Assembly: GCF_041222825.1 (NCBI RefSeq)
Contig: NZ_CP139482.1
Span: 1,023,001 to 1,087,000 of the forward strand
From: Candidatus Thalassolituus haligoni
Lineage (GTDB): Bacteria > Pseudomonadota > Gammaproteobacteria > Pseudomonadales > Oceanobacteraceae
Direction: 5' to 3'
DNA length: 64,000 nucleotides
Of the stretch, positions 17,385-25,543 are shown one piece after another. The notes beneath the pieces are model-generated. The model made no database searches. It was given only the letters and a program-made list of their open reading frames with translations, and was not told the DNA's origin. The translations under genes and the position numbers were made by a program. Within the stretch, counting starts at the first letter, position 1; every line of letters begins with the position of its first letter.

Positions 17385-17954
17385 TCAGCGCTGCAATTGC
17401 TGGTTTTGAATTGAGTGGCGCTGGATATACACGGTGACCGCCGGGCTGCGCAGTATTTCCTTGTTATTGGCGTCTTTGATCACAGCTTCGAGCAAATGTT
17501 GGCCTCGTATCAGTTGGTTGATGGGGATGCTGTTGTCGTGCCCGGAAGCGATCGGGCTGCCATCGACCAGTACTACAAAGGTGTCTTCTGCCCGCAACGC
17601 CGGTATGACGTCAATCAGGATGTTCAGGCTGGCGGCCAGGCCGGTGGGGATGTTTTCCTGATTGGAAGGGCTGAGTATTTGCAGGCTGGTGTAATAACGT
17701 TCTGGTTGAACGGGTGCTGCAGTGGGTGGCGCCCGGTCTGCTGAGAGTGGCACAAAGGCAGGCACGGTTGGCAGTTCATTCACATCGTGGGCTTCCGAGT
17801 CGGCACTGGCGCGATCGCTGAACGTCAGGTTGCCGGCGGCATCTCGGGTTACGTACACCTGGGTACTCGCCTGGGCATAACTGGCGGCGGTCAGACAGAG
17901 TATGCATAACAGCCGTGCGATTGAAGACCGTCGGGAGGATATCAGGCACATCAT
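17385..17954 (-). CDS. DUF4124-domain secreted protein
   Basis: 189 residues with an N-terminal signal peptide (hydrophobic core ARLLCILCLTAASYAQA). Directly after it comes QVYVTRDAAGNLTFSDRAS, the short DUF4124 module found at the N-terminus of many periplasmic proteins. The C-terminal half (SLQILSPSNQENIPTG and on to VTVYIQRHS) resembles an immunoglobulin-like beta sandwich. The function is unknown; a periplasmic or envelope role is inferred from the signal peptide. GAGG lies 10 bases before the ATG. It converges on the 130-bp repeat array. Confidence 0.8.
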   Translation of the reverse strand: MMCLISSRRSSIARLLCILCLTAASYAQASTQVYVTRDAAGNLTFSDRASADSEAHDVNELPTVPAFVPLSADRAPPTAAPVQPERYYTSLQILSPSNQENIPTGLAASLNILIDVIPALRAEDTFVVLVDGSPIASGHDNSIPINQLIRGQHLLEAVIKDANNKEILRSPAVTVYIQRHSIQNQQLQR

Positions 17955-18094
17955 AAAGTCTGTCCTCTGTCATGGGGTTTTGATGGCGACAGCTTACCCG
18001 AGTTTCTGCAGCAAAGGCGAACGATGTGCAGGGGTTGAATTCATCGTTATGCTGCAGGCGTTAGAATTGTGAACCAGTTTAAACAGGAATACAG

Positions 18095-18529
18095 ATGATT
18101 GGGTTGATTCAGCGGGTTTCTGACGCCAGTGTGGCGGTGGATGGCAAGGTGATTGGCGAGATTGGTGGTGGTTTGTTGCTGCTGTTGGGGGTGCAACCGG
18201 ACGATACGTCGACAGAGGCCGACAAGTTATTACACAAGGTGGTCAATTACCGGGTCTTTGCGGATGACGAAGGCCGTATGAATCGAAGTTTGCTCTCCGC
18301 CGGAGGACAGCTGTTGGTGGTCTCGCAGTTTACCTTGGCAGCAGATACCGGCCGTGGCTTGCGGCCGGGCTTCTCGACGGCGGCAGCGCCAGCGTTGGCT
18401 GAATCCTTGTACGATTATTTTGTCGCAGCAGCGGGGCAGTGTGTTCATACTGCCAGCGGCCGCTTTGGTGCTGATATGCAAGTGGCATTAACGAATGACG
18501 GCCCGGTCACATTTTGGCTGCAAGTTTAA
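18095..18529 (+). CDS. dtd: D-aminoacyl-tRNA deacylase
   Basis: Removes D-amino acids and glycine mischarged onto tRNAs. 144 residues, the standard DTD length. It begins [20 protein letters not shown] and contains the active-site loop [10 protein letters not shown] and the Gly/Pro motif loop ([13 protein letters not shown] at the C-terminus). AGGAA lies five bases before the start. A SirB-like gene follows 23 bases downstream, so the two probably form an operon. Confidence 0.95.
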   Translation: MIGLIQRVSDASVAVDGKVIGEIGGGLLLLLGVQPDDTSTEADKLLHKVVNYRVFADDEGRMNRSLLSAGGQLLVVSQFTLAADTGRGLRPGFSTAAAPALAESLYDYFVAAAGQCVHTASGRFGADMQVALTNDGPVTFWLQV

Positions 18530-18552
18530 ATTCGTACTTTTCTGAGGATCTT

Positions 18553-18921
18553 ATGGACTACTCTGCTGTAAAACACGCTCACGCTGGCCTGGCTTATTTG
18601 TCAGCGCTGTTGTTTCTGATTCGTTTCGGACTGGTGTATGCCGGAGCCGGGATGGCCTCCAGCAAACTGGTCAAGATTCTGCCACACGTGATCGATACGA
18701 TCCTGCTGGTATTTGCCGTCTGGCTGTGTGTGCTGATTGGCCAGTATCCACTGGTTGATGGTTGGCTGACAGCCAAGGTGGTGGCACTGGTGGTATTGAT
18801 TGGCGCAGGTGTCATCGCGGTGCGACAGCGCAGTATCCCCGCCGCTGTGGTGACTCTGTTAATGTACGTTTATATGGTCGGGGTAGCGAAGAGCCATCAT
18901 ATATTGTCGTGGCTGGCCTAG
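18553..18921 (+). CDS. SirB-family membrane protein
   Basis: 122 residues with four predicted transmembrane helices, starting MDYSAVKHAHAGLAYLSALL, which fits the SirB family (invasion gene expression up-regulator) of small inner-membrane proteins with unknown biochemical role. I chose the ATG at 18553, preceded by GAGG; the open frame runs 13 codons further up into dtd. A mobile-element relic begins just after the stop. Confidence 0.8.
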   Translation: MDYSAVKHAHAGLAYLSALLFLIRFGLVYAGAGMASSKLVKILPHVIDTILLVFAVWLCVLIGQYPLVDGWLTAKVVALVVLIGAGVIAVRQRSIPAAVVTLLMYVYMVGVAKSHHILSWLA

Positions 18922-18924
18922 ACG

Positions 18925-18975
18925 TTCCCTGCGTTCAACGCCTTGGCTGATGAAATTTTCACCGACAACAGGCTT
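18925..18975 (+). mobile_element. Fragment of the small inverted-repeat element
   Basis: TGCGTTCAACGCCTTG followed by CTGATG, a T-rich run and ACAACAGG matches the right-hand quarter of the complete element at 21375-21652 (about 40 of 52 bases). The terminal repeat is missing. It sits three bases after the stop of the SirB-like gene. Confidence 0.65.
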
Positions 18976-19013
18976 TGTTCTATCATGGAGAGCGCCCGCT
19001 GATCTGATGTCTG

Positions 19014-19042
19014 GCCGATCGTAAAAGACTTTTACGGTCGGC
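19014..19042. terminator. Hairpin between SirB-like gene and molybdopterin oxidoreductase
   Basis: GCCGATCGTAAAAG and CTTTTACGGTCGGC form a 14-bp inverted repeat with one mismatch and almost no loop, followed by only TTT. It may be a weak terminator of the upstream unit or a dyad operator. Confidence 0.5.
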
Positions 19043-19154
19043 TTTGGATCTTGGATTTTGACACCGGAGGCGCTTTACTGGCTCCCTGATGTCATATTGA
19101 TACCGCCTCTGTCACTGTCACCTGATCAGGTATGGGCGGTTGACCGGAGCTGTT

Positions 19155-21371
19155 ATGAGTAAATCTGATTCTGTCCTTGCTACGGCCCGTGCAGCGGGTG
19201 CCCCGACGATCGTCGGTGGTGGTCCGAAAAAGGTGCTGTATACCCTGCAGACTGTCGGGCGTATTGGTCTGATCAATTCTGCCAAGGCGCTGAAAAGCCA
19301 CAATACCTGCAAGGCCTGTGGTTTGGGTATGGGGGGGCAGCATGGGGGAATGACCAACGAATTGGATGAGTTTCCGTCGGTCTGCAACAAAAGTATCCAG
19401 GCGCAGTCGACGGACATTCAGGCGCCGATTCCTACCGCCGTCTTCAAACACTCGCTGGACGATTTTCAGCAACTCAGTCGCTACGAGCTGGAACACCTCG
19501 GTCGTCTGAACACCCCGTTGTTCAAGCCCGCAGACAGTGATCATTATCAGGTACTGAGCTGGGAGTCAGCGTTTGAGCGTATCGCCGAACGTATGCAGGT
19601 GACTCCGGCGGAGCGGAGCTTTTTTTATTCTTCCGGACGCTCGTCCAACGAAGCCGGTTTTGTCTTGCAGCTGCTGGCGCGGTTATCCGGTACCAATAAT
19701 GTCACCAACTGTTCCTATTACTGCCATCAGGCGACGGGCGTGGGGCTGCAATCCACCGTCGGGTCGTATACCGCGACGGTGGAACTGGCCGATCTGGCGG
19801 AATGCGATCTGGTGGTACTGATAGGCGCCAACCCGGCTTCCAATCATCCTCGTCTGATGCACAAGCTGATGGCACTGCGTGAACGTGGCGGCCATGTGGT
19901 GGTGATCAATCCGGCGAAAGAGTCGGGGCTGGTGAAATTTGCGGTTCCCAAGAGTCCCCGCTCGATGCTCAAGGGGGGGAGTGACATTGCCTCGGAGTAT
20001 CTGCAGCCCAGGGTGGGGGCGGATATCTGGTTACTGTATGGGCTGGCCAAATCGCTGCTGGAACAAGGGTGGATGGATGACGCATTTATGCAGGCCCATA
20101 CCGAAGGGAGTGATGAATTCCTGACGCAGGTGGCCGGGCTGGCGTGGCCGGACATTGAAGACACGACCGGTGTTGCCCGCGTTGATATCGAGCGAGTGGC
20201 GGCATTGTACGGGCGTTCCACCAAGGCGATTTTTGCCTGGGGGATGGGAGTCACACATCACACCCATGGTGCCGATACCGTTGAGGCCATTGCTAACCTG
20301 GCGCTCTGTCGGGGAATGGTCGGCAAGCCGGGGGCTGGGCTGTTGCCCTTGCGAGGTCATAGTAATGTGCAGGGGATTGGCACCATCGGCGTTAAACCTG
20401 TGTTACCGGAGCAGGTGTTTCAGGCGCTTGAACAGGAGTTGGGTGTCCGTCTGCCAACCACCACGGGGCTGGATACGCTCGCCAGCCTGGAACAGGCTCA
20501 TGCCGGAGCCGTCGATCTGGCTGTCTTGCTGGGCGGTAATCTGCTCGATGCCACACCGGATACTCGCTGGGCCAGGGAGGCGCTTGACCGGGTCAAGACC
20601 AAGGTGTTCCTCACCACAACTCTGAACCGTGGCCATGTCTCCGGTATGGAGCACAGTGAAGCCTTTATTTTACCGGTTGCCGCCCGGGATGAAGAATTTG
20701 AGCCAACCACGCAAGAGTCGATGTTCAACTACGTCCGCCTCAGTGATGGCGGAATTACCCGGCTGGACAATGTCAAAGCGGAGAGCGCTATTCTGCTGGA
20801 GTTACTCAAGCGGGGTGTGTCTCAACCTGGGCTGGATCTGACGGCGATTGAATCCCATCAAGGGGTGCGCGAATGCATTTCACGGGTGGTTCCCGGTATG
20901 GCAGGGCTGGCGGATATCAGTGACAGCCAACGGGAGTTCCATATTCCCAACCGGCTGATCAAGACCCCGAGTTTTACTACACCGTCTGGCAAGGCGCATT
21001 TTCAGACCCACAGGCTTCCCGGTCTGAAAATGTCGGCGGCGTTTCCGTTTGCACTGATGAGCGTGCGTAGCGAAGGGCAATTTAATTCCATCATTTATGA
21101 AGAAGCAGACAGCTATCGTGGCACCCCCAAGCGCTGGTCGGTACTGATGTCGCCGCAGGATATGCTGGAGCTGGGTATCAAGCCACAACAGGCCGTGACC
21201 TTGCGTTCCCGTAATGGCTGTATGGAAGGGGTAGAGGTGTACCCCTATGGACTGACTCGGGGTGCGGTGATGGCCTATTACCCGGAAGCCAATGTGTTAA
21301 CCGGCATTGAGCGAGACCCCAGAAGTCATACGCCTGCATTCAAATCCGTGGCAGTGGCGGTGGAGGTATGA
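19155..21371 (+). CDS. FdhF/YdeP-family molybdopterin oxidoreductase
   Basis: 738-residue protein of the formate dehydrogenase-alpha-like branch of the bis-molybdopterin enzymes. CKACGLGMGGQHGG near residue 55 supplies two cysteines only, fewer than a classic 4Fe-4S motif. NNVTNCSYYCHQATGVGL near residue 190 lies where the metal-ligand residue is expected; it is Cys, not selenocysteine. LIGANPASNHPR, GMGVTHHTHGAD and LRGHSNVQGIG are typical cofactor-binding loops, and the C-terminal domain ends in FKSVAVAVEV. The start is the ATG at 19155 with CGGAG. No fdhD or accessory subunit is adjacent. The substrate is unknown. Confidence 0.87.
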   Translation: MSKSDSVLATARAAGAPTIVGGGPKKVLYTLQTVGRIGLINSAKALKSHNTCKACGLGMGGQHGGMTNELDEFPSVCNKSIQAQSTDIQAPIPTAVFKHSLDDFQQLSRYELEHLGRLNTPLFKPADSDHYQVLSWESAFERIAERMQVTPAERSFFYSSGRSSNEAGFVLQLLARLSGTNNVTNCSYYCHQATGVGLQSTVGSYTATVELADLAECDLVVLIGANPASNHPRLMHKLMALRERGGHVVVINPAKESGLVKFAVPKSPRSMLKGGSDIASEYLQPRVGADIWLLYGLAKSLLEQGWMDDAFMQAHTEGSDEFLTQVAGLAWPDIEDTTGVARVDIERVAALYGRSTKAIFAWGMGVTHHTHGADTVEAIANLALCRGMVGKPGAGLLPLRGHSNVQGIGTIGVKPVLPEQVFQALEQELGVRLPTTTGLDTLASLEQAHAGAVDLAVLLGGNLLDATPDTRWAREALDRVKTKVFLTTTLNRGHVSGMEHSEAFILPVAARDEEFEPTTQESMFNYVRLSDGGITRLDNVKAESAILLELLKRGVSQPGLDLTAIESHQGVRECISRVVPGMAGLADISDSQREFHIPNRLIKTPSFTTPSGKAHFQTHRLPGLKMSAAFPFALMSVRSEGQFNSIIYEEADSYRGTPKRWSVLMSPQDMLELGIKPQQAVTLRSRNGCMEGVEVYPYGLTRGAVMAYYPEANVLTGIERDPRSHTPAFKSVAVAVEV

Positions 21372-21374
21372 CTA

Positions 21375-21652
21375 GGGGCGTTCTCAATTGGTCAATCGGA
21401 TCTGCTGAGAGCCCGTTGGCTTCAGAACAAGCCATGAGGAGTGCCTCCTGTGTTTAATAAACAGGGCGAGCTCAATAAGCGACGAATAACACCGTTCTGG
21501 AGTCAACTGGCCTCAGCCCGAAGGGTTATGGTTAAAAATCCATCATGCGGTGTTGTTGAACTTGAAAAGGGCCCACCATTCTCTGCGTTCAACGCCTTGC
21601 CTGATGGATTTTTTCTCCATAACAGGACGCATTAACTAATTGAGAACGCCCC
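21375..21652 (+). mobile_element. Non-autonomous inverted-repeat element (MITE-like), copy A
   Basis: 278 bp bounded by perfect 15-bp terminal inverted repeats, GGGGCGTTCTCAATT at 21375-21389 and its complement at 21638-21652. The flanks are direct CTA repeats (21372-21374, 21653-21655), a likely 3-bp target duplication. It encodes no transposase. An internal 64-codon open frame is too short and poorly supported to call. A copy in opposite orientation lies at 40012-40282. It inserted immediately after the stop codon of the molybdopterin oxidoreductase. Confidence 0.88.
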
Positions 21653-22022
21653 CTAAGCCCCGTTAAAACCCAGCTCAGCTTTGTAATGCCTGAGCAGAAG
21701 GAGCTGTTCAGGCAAAAGAAATACAAATAGCAATTGTTCCGTATCTGGAAAGCAGCGATTCGGAATGGCTAACACTTCCAAATATCCCGACTCAAGCTAT
21801 CAAAGTGTGACGTGAATAGCATAACTGATGCTAATGGCTCACAAATTATGTGTATTTTTGATTTTTATTTCCTAAATGTCGGTTTATAAAACGACTTGGG
21901 TGCTTGTCATCAATTGTTAACAAACTGTTGTTAGTGGCAGGGCTAATACGGCGACCCCTAGGGCTGGTTCAATAACGTTAACACGTTACCGGTTGTCTGA
22001 ACCGGCCCATGGAATTGCACTT
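21653..22022. other. AT-rich intergenic region
   Basis: 370 bases between the mobile element and the kinase-like gene. It is clearly more AT-rich than its surroundings, especially 21770-21900, and probably holds the promoter of the kinase-like gene. No ORF or structured RNA is recognisable. Confidence 0.5.
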
Positions 22023-22727
22023 ATGATGATTACCCACGTAAAACTGCCTTGGCTGGAGGTATCCCAGGCGTTTGTCTGTTTCCAGTTATCGCGTCAGCTG
22101 CCTCATAACGGTGTACGAACGGCTGATCGACTGATTATCGATCATACGCCGTCTACGGTTGCCGTCACGGCTAATGGTTTGTCTGTTCTCAAGTTGATCA
22201 AGGCACGCAGCTGGCACGAGTACGTCAAAACCTTCTGGGCGCACAGTCGCCTGTTCAAGGAAGTGAAGGGCAACCGTTTGCTTACCCGGTTGGGTATTCA
22301 TGTGGCTGCTATTCATGAAATGGGTGTCGGGCTGTTACCGGGCCGTCGCTATCGTTATCTTGGCTACTACATCATGGATGACCTCGCCGCTGCGGGGGCG
22401 CTGGAAGTCTTTGAGCTGTTCAAGTCTGGTGGTCTGGACAGTGCGCAGCGGATTAGCTGGCTGGATTCGATTCTGGATGATCTGCGTATTATGCGAGATG
22501 CCGGTGTGGTGTTTTCGGATTGTCATTTGAAAAATGTCTTTGCGCATCCGCAAGGTAAAGTCACCTGGATAGACACCGGTGTTACTCGCTATTTTTGCCC
22601 CAGAAGTCGAAAATTTGCTCGCAAGTTCAATTATTCAATACGCCGTTTTGCTGATTATCATGATGCTGAACTGCCACTGAGTCATGAAGAAAAACGCCGG
22701 ATTCTGGCGCTACTGCTGCCGCAATAG
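22023..22727 (+). CDS. LPS core kinase-like protein (WaaP/Kdo-kinase superfamily)
   Basis: About 234 residues with a protein-kinase-like fold as in the lipopolysaccharide kinases. The catalytic loop reads VVFSDCHLKNVFAHPQG and the metal-binding segment VTWIDTGVTRYF, equivalent to HxDxxxxN and DFG/DTG. The conserved Lys of the N-lobe may be in SVLKLIKARS. Such enzymes phosphorylate heptose or Kdo of the LPS core at the inner membrane. The start at 22023 is chosen over the TTG at 21993. It is isolated from other LPS genes, which leaves the substrate open. Confidence 0.7.
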   Translation: MMITHVKLPWLEVSQAFVCFQLSRQLPHNGVRTADRLIIDHTPSTVAVTANGLSVLKLIKARSWHEYVKTFWAHSRLFKEVKGNRLLTRLGIHVAAIHEMGVGLLPGRRYRYLGYYIMDDLAAAGALEVFELFKSGGLDSAQRISWLDSILDDLRIMRDAGVVFSDCHLKNVFAHPQGKVTWIDTGVTRYFCPRSRKFARKFNYSIRRFADYHDAELPLSHEEKRRILALLLPQ

Positions 22728-22854
22728 TACGACTTTCGGCCACTCCCATTCGGGCCGTCTGGTCCTATAGTAGCGCTGGCCGCCGACGGCCCTCCGATCT
22801 AACATAAAACCCCATAACGATAAATAACATCACTACATCACCACAGGTGGCGGT

Positions 22855-23541
22855 ATGCATTACCCCAGCCCTTCTCAGAATCCTTATCAGGTCTTTTTGC
22901 ACTGGCTGCTGTTACTCGGGCTGATGCTGTTTGCGGCCCTGCTGTTACTGGATCTAGGGGTGCTGAATACCATGCTGGCACAGGATGTAACCCGGATTAC
23001 CGCAGTCACCCTGCTGGTGTTTGTGGTTGGCTGTGGCCATTGTGGCGTACGCAGCTGGGTACTGGCACGCGAATGTCTGGCGTTTGATCACCTGACGCCT
23101 GCTCATAAAGCACCGCAGTTGGCTTCCCTGACGCCGGAATGCTCGCTGGGCAGTCAATATTTACAGGGACTCGGCCCGGATCAACAAGAAAACGCACTGG
23201 CGGCAGAAATCCTGGCGGAACGTCTGCGTGGTAGTCACCAGGTTGGCTGGTTTGTTACCGGGGTACTGGTAAAACTCGGGCTGTTGGGCACCGTGGTCGG
23301 CTTTATTCTGATGCTGGGTTCTGTCTCGGGGCTGGAGAATCTGGATACCTCTGATATCAAGGAGCTGATGCAGCAAATGACGTCGGGCATGGGGGTGGCG
23401 ATGAATACCACGCTGGTCGGACTGGTTTGCAGCGTGCTGCTGGGTATGCAATATCTGCTGCTGGATCGGTGTGCTGACCGTTTGGTGGCCGACACCGTGG
23501 CATTGGGCCAGATGCTTAACACCCGTTCCGGGTCGAGCTGA
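22855..23541 (+). CDS. MotA/TolQ/ExbB-type proton channel protein
   Basis: 228 residues. It has three or four transmembrane segments: HWLLLLGLMLFAALLLL near the N-terminus, VTLLVFVVGCGHCGV, then two helices around KLGLLGTVVGFILMLGS and TTLVGLVCSVLLGMQYLLL, which carry the hallmark Gly/Thr-rich pattern of the family. These subunits form the pentameric stator ring that couples proton flow to work in the envelope. The stop overlaps the start of the ExbD-like gene by one base, so the two form a stoichiometrically coupled pair, first in a four-gene operon. Confidence 0.88.
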   Translation: MHYPSPSQNPYQVFLHWLLLLGLMLFAALLLLDLGVLNTMLAQDVTRITAVTLLVFVVGCGHCGVRSWVLARECLAFDHLTPAHKAPQLASLTPECSLGSQYLQGLGPDQQENALAAEILAERLRGSHQVGWFVTGVLVKLGLLGTVVGFILMLGSVSGLENLDTSDIKELMQQMTSGMGVAMNTTLVGLVCSVLLGMQYLLLDRCADRLVADTVALGQMLNTRSGSS

Positions 23542-24176
23542 TGGCGCTGTTTCGCCGTAATCCACACACTGAAATCGACCCCTTCACCGATTTGCTGTTT
23601 AACGCTCTGTTAACGTTCACCTTTCTGTTTCTGATTGCGCTGGTGTTGCTGAACCCGCCCGCCAAAACCGGCATTGTGGATCCCAAGGCCGAGTTTCTGA
23701 TTACAGTCAGCTGGCCGGATGGCAATCCCAACGACATTGATATCTGGCTCTCCGGCCCGGATGGCAAGCAAGTCAGTTACAAGCAGCCGCAGGCTGGTTT
23801 GATGCACCTGGACCGCGATGATCGCGGCATGATCAACGACGTTCAAACCGTCAACGGTGTGGAAATCAATAACCCGTTGAACCAGGAGGTGCTGACCATT
23901 CGCGGCCGACCCCCAGGGGAATACATTGTCAATCTGCACTACTTCAAAACGCAGCAAGCCGATACCTCAATGCCTCAGCCTGAGACAGAGGAGGTGCCCG
24001 TCACTGTCTATCTGGCAGAAGTGAATCCGCGCATGAAAGTGCTGTTTTACAACACTAATGTGCTGGGCAAGGAAGGGGACGAGGTCACGGCCTTCCGCTT
24101 TACCATCACGCCGGAAGGCAAGGTCACCAATATTAACCAGCTGCAAAAAAGTCTGGTTCGGGGAGAGGATAAATGA
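23541..24176 (+). CDS. ExbD/TolR-like protein with atypical C-terminal domain
   Basis: 211 residues. A single N-terminal transmembrane helix is preceded by DPFTDLLFNALLTF; Asp17 in PFTD aligns with the essential proton-carrying Asp of ExbD (PFID). The periplasmic part does not look like ExbD/TolR: FLITVSWPDGNPNDIDIWLS and GPDGKQVSYK resemble the DUF2135/YfaP beta-sandwich, and it ends in VNPRMKVLFYNTNVLG and a long beta-rich tail. Its start overlaps the channel gene and its stop overlaps the next gene by 4 bases. The role is inferred: transmitting motor force to an unknown partner. Confidence 0.75.
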   Translation: MALFRRNPHTEIDPFTDLLFNALLTFTFLFLIALVLLNPPAKTGIVDPKAEFLITVSWPDGNPNDIDIWLSGPDGKQVSYKQPQAGLMHLDRDDRGMINDVQTVNGVEINNPLNQEVLTIRGRPPGEYIVNLHYFKTQQADTSMPQPETEEVPVTVYLAEVNPRMKVLFYNTNVLGKEGDEVTAFRFTITPEGKVTNINQLQKSLVRGEDK

Positions 24177-24688
24177 CTGAAACCATGTTGCTACTGCTAC
24201 TGGCCTACACCGCCCTGGTGGCCTTGCTGGTGCTGGCACTGATCAGCAGTCGCTGGCCGGTTGTTGCCAAACTGGTGCTGGTGGTACTGGCCAGTGGACT
24301 GTACTGGGGCAGTTACCTGGGCTGGAAAGATACCCAGGGGTGGCCTGCCAGTGTCGAGCTGCCGGACAAGTTCCTGCTGCATTTTGCCGTGATTGAAGAA
24401 CCGGATGACAGCAGCGGTGCGCCAGGGGCGATTTTTCTCTGGTTGACGGATTTATACGACGACCAACTGGCTGCGGAGCCGCGTGCCTATCGCTTGCCGT
24501 ATAACCAGGAGTTGCACGCCAGGGTCGAAAGTGCCATGCGCCGGGCCAAGGCGGGTAACCTGCAATTGGGACTGAAGGCGGGAGGCGATGATTTGCCCGA
24601 GGTCAAACGCTTCCGCAACCAGTTGGGAGACCGCCCGCTGGAGCTTGAATTTGTTCCGGTGCCGGATCCGTCGTTACCGGAAAAGTAG
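24173..24688 (+). CDS. Membrane protein of the ExbB/ExbD-like operon, unknown function
   Basis: 171 residues; no family recognised. Two N-terminal transmembrane helices (LLLLLAYTALVALLVLALIS and VVAKLVLVVLASGLYWGSYL) precede a soluble domain of about 115 residues, presumably periplasmic, with FLLHFAVIEEPDD, IFLWLTDLYDD and a charged tail ending PVPDPSLPEK. The 4-base overlap with the preceding gene and the 9-base gap to the next tie it to the motor-like pair; it may be an accessory subunit. Confidence 0.75.
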   Translation: MTETMLLLLLAYTALVALLVLALISSRWPVVAKLVLVVLASGLYWGSYLGWKDTQGWPASVELPDKFLLHFAVIEEPDDSSGAPGAIFLWLTDLYDDQLAAEPRAYRLPYNQELHARVESAMRRAKAGNLQLGLKAGGDDLPEVKRFRNQLGDRPLELEFVPVPDPSLPEK

Positions 24689-24697
24689 GAGCAGACT

Positions 24698-25456
24698 ATG
24701 AACAGTCAGTCGATGTATCGGTATCGGTATTTTCCTGGCCTGCTGCCGGTGCTTGCTGCGGTGCTGCTGTCGGGCTGTGGTCAGGCTCCGGCCGCAGATG
24801 ATTATTTCCCCCTGGAGCCGGGTTTACGCTGGCAGTATCAGGTGACAGAAGACCGCACCGATGCCCGTGAGGTGCGTCGCTTTGACGTGGCCACCCGGCG
24901 TATTGATACTCCGGCCGAACTGGTCAGCCTGATCGGCGCTGCGCAAATGACGGTGCGCCACACCAGTGATGGCACCGATTATTATCTGCTGCGGAATATC
25001 AGCGGCACCTATCGGGTTGGCAAGCGTACTCTGATTGAAAAAGCCCCCCGGCTGGATACCGAACCCGTACTGGTGCTACCGCCAGCGGATGAACTGGAGC
25101 AGGGCATTACCTGGAATCAGTCAACCCGACCGTATGTCATTCACAGCACCCAGAGCCACGTTGCCTGGAATCGGGGCAGCAATGAATTTGATATGACCTA
25201 CGAGCTGGCTGCAACCGGGCTGGAGTTATCCACTCCGGCGGGCGAATTTCACGATTGTGTGAGGGTGGAAGGCCGCGCCGTGATCGGATTGTACGCCGAT
25301 CCCAGGCTGGGCTATCAAGAGGTCGAGATTGTGCAGTCGGAATGGTACGCACCCGGGGTGGGGCTGGTACGGCTGGTGCGAGAAGAACCGCTGGATCTGG
25401 CCATGTTCAAGGGCGGCACTCTGACGTTTGAGCTGATCGATTTCCAGCACCCTTGA
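24698..25456 (+). CDS. Lipoprotein, last gene of the ExbB/ExbD-like operon
   Basis: 252 residues with a lipoprotein signal: VLLSGCGQAPA places the acylated Cys near residue 27. The mature part starts YFPLEPGLRWQYQVTED and alternates beta-strand-like stretches (LELSTPAGEFHDCVRVEG, EWYAPGVGLVRLVREEP), a pattern seen in envelope lipoproteins with a lipocalin-like or half-barrel fold. AGGAG precedes the ATG. An outer-membrane location would let it serve as the far-side partner of the motor-like complex; that is inference from context. Confidence 0.75.
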   Translation: MNSQSMYRYRYFPGLLPVLAAVLLSGCGQAPAADDYFPLEPGLRWQYQVTEDRTDAREVRRFDVATRRIDTPAELVSLIGAAQMTVRHTSDGTDYYLLRNISGTYRVGKRTLIEKAPRLDTEPVLVLPPADELEQGITWNQSTRPYVIHSTQSHVAWNRGSNEFDMTYELAATGLELSTPAGEFHDCVRVEGRAVIGLYADPRLGYQEVEIVQSEWYAPGVGLVRLVREEPLDLAMFKGGTLTFELIDFQHP

Positions 25457-25518
25457 TAACACGGCTGACGGAGCAGATTGGACAACGCGGGGGGGGGAAT
25501 CCGGGGCTTGTCATTAAT

Positions 25519-25534
25519 GAGACAGTCGGTCTAA
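25519..25534. promoter_or_regulatory. Putative AcuR operator, upstream of acuR
   Basis: GAGACAGTCGGTCTAA shares the near-palindromic AGAC-N-N-TCGGTCTAAT pattern with 26268-26280 ahead of acuI. It lies 10-25 bases before the acuR start, a position suited to autorepression. Confidence 0.75.
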
Positions 25535-25543
25535 TATATACGA

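Noticed and set aside
19155-21371. Selenocysteine formate dehydrogenase
   Set aside because: No in-frame TGA is read through; the residue at the metal-ligand position is Cys.
21441-21635. 64-codon frame inside the mobile element
   Set aside because: No ribosome-binding site, and copy B does not preserve it as an intact frame; it is unlikely to be a protein.
22855-25456. Zorya-type anti-phage system
   Set aside because: A MotA/ExbB-like channel is present, but no OmpA-domain ZorB, ZorC or helicase ZorD follows; the ExbD-like domain and lipoprotein differ.
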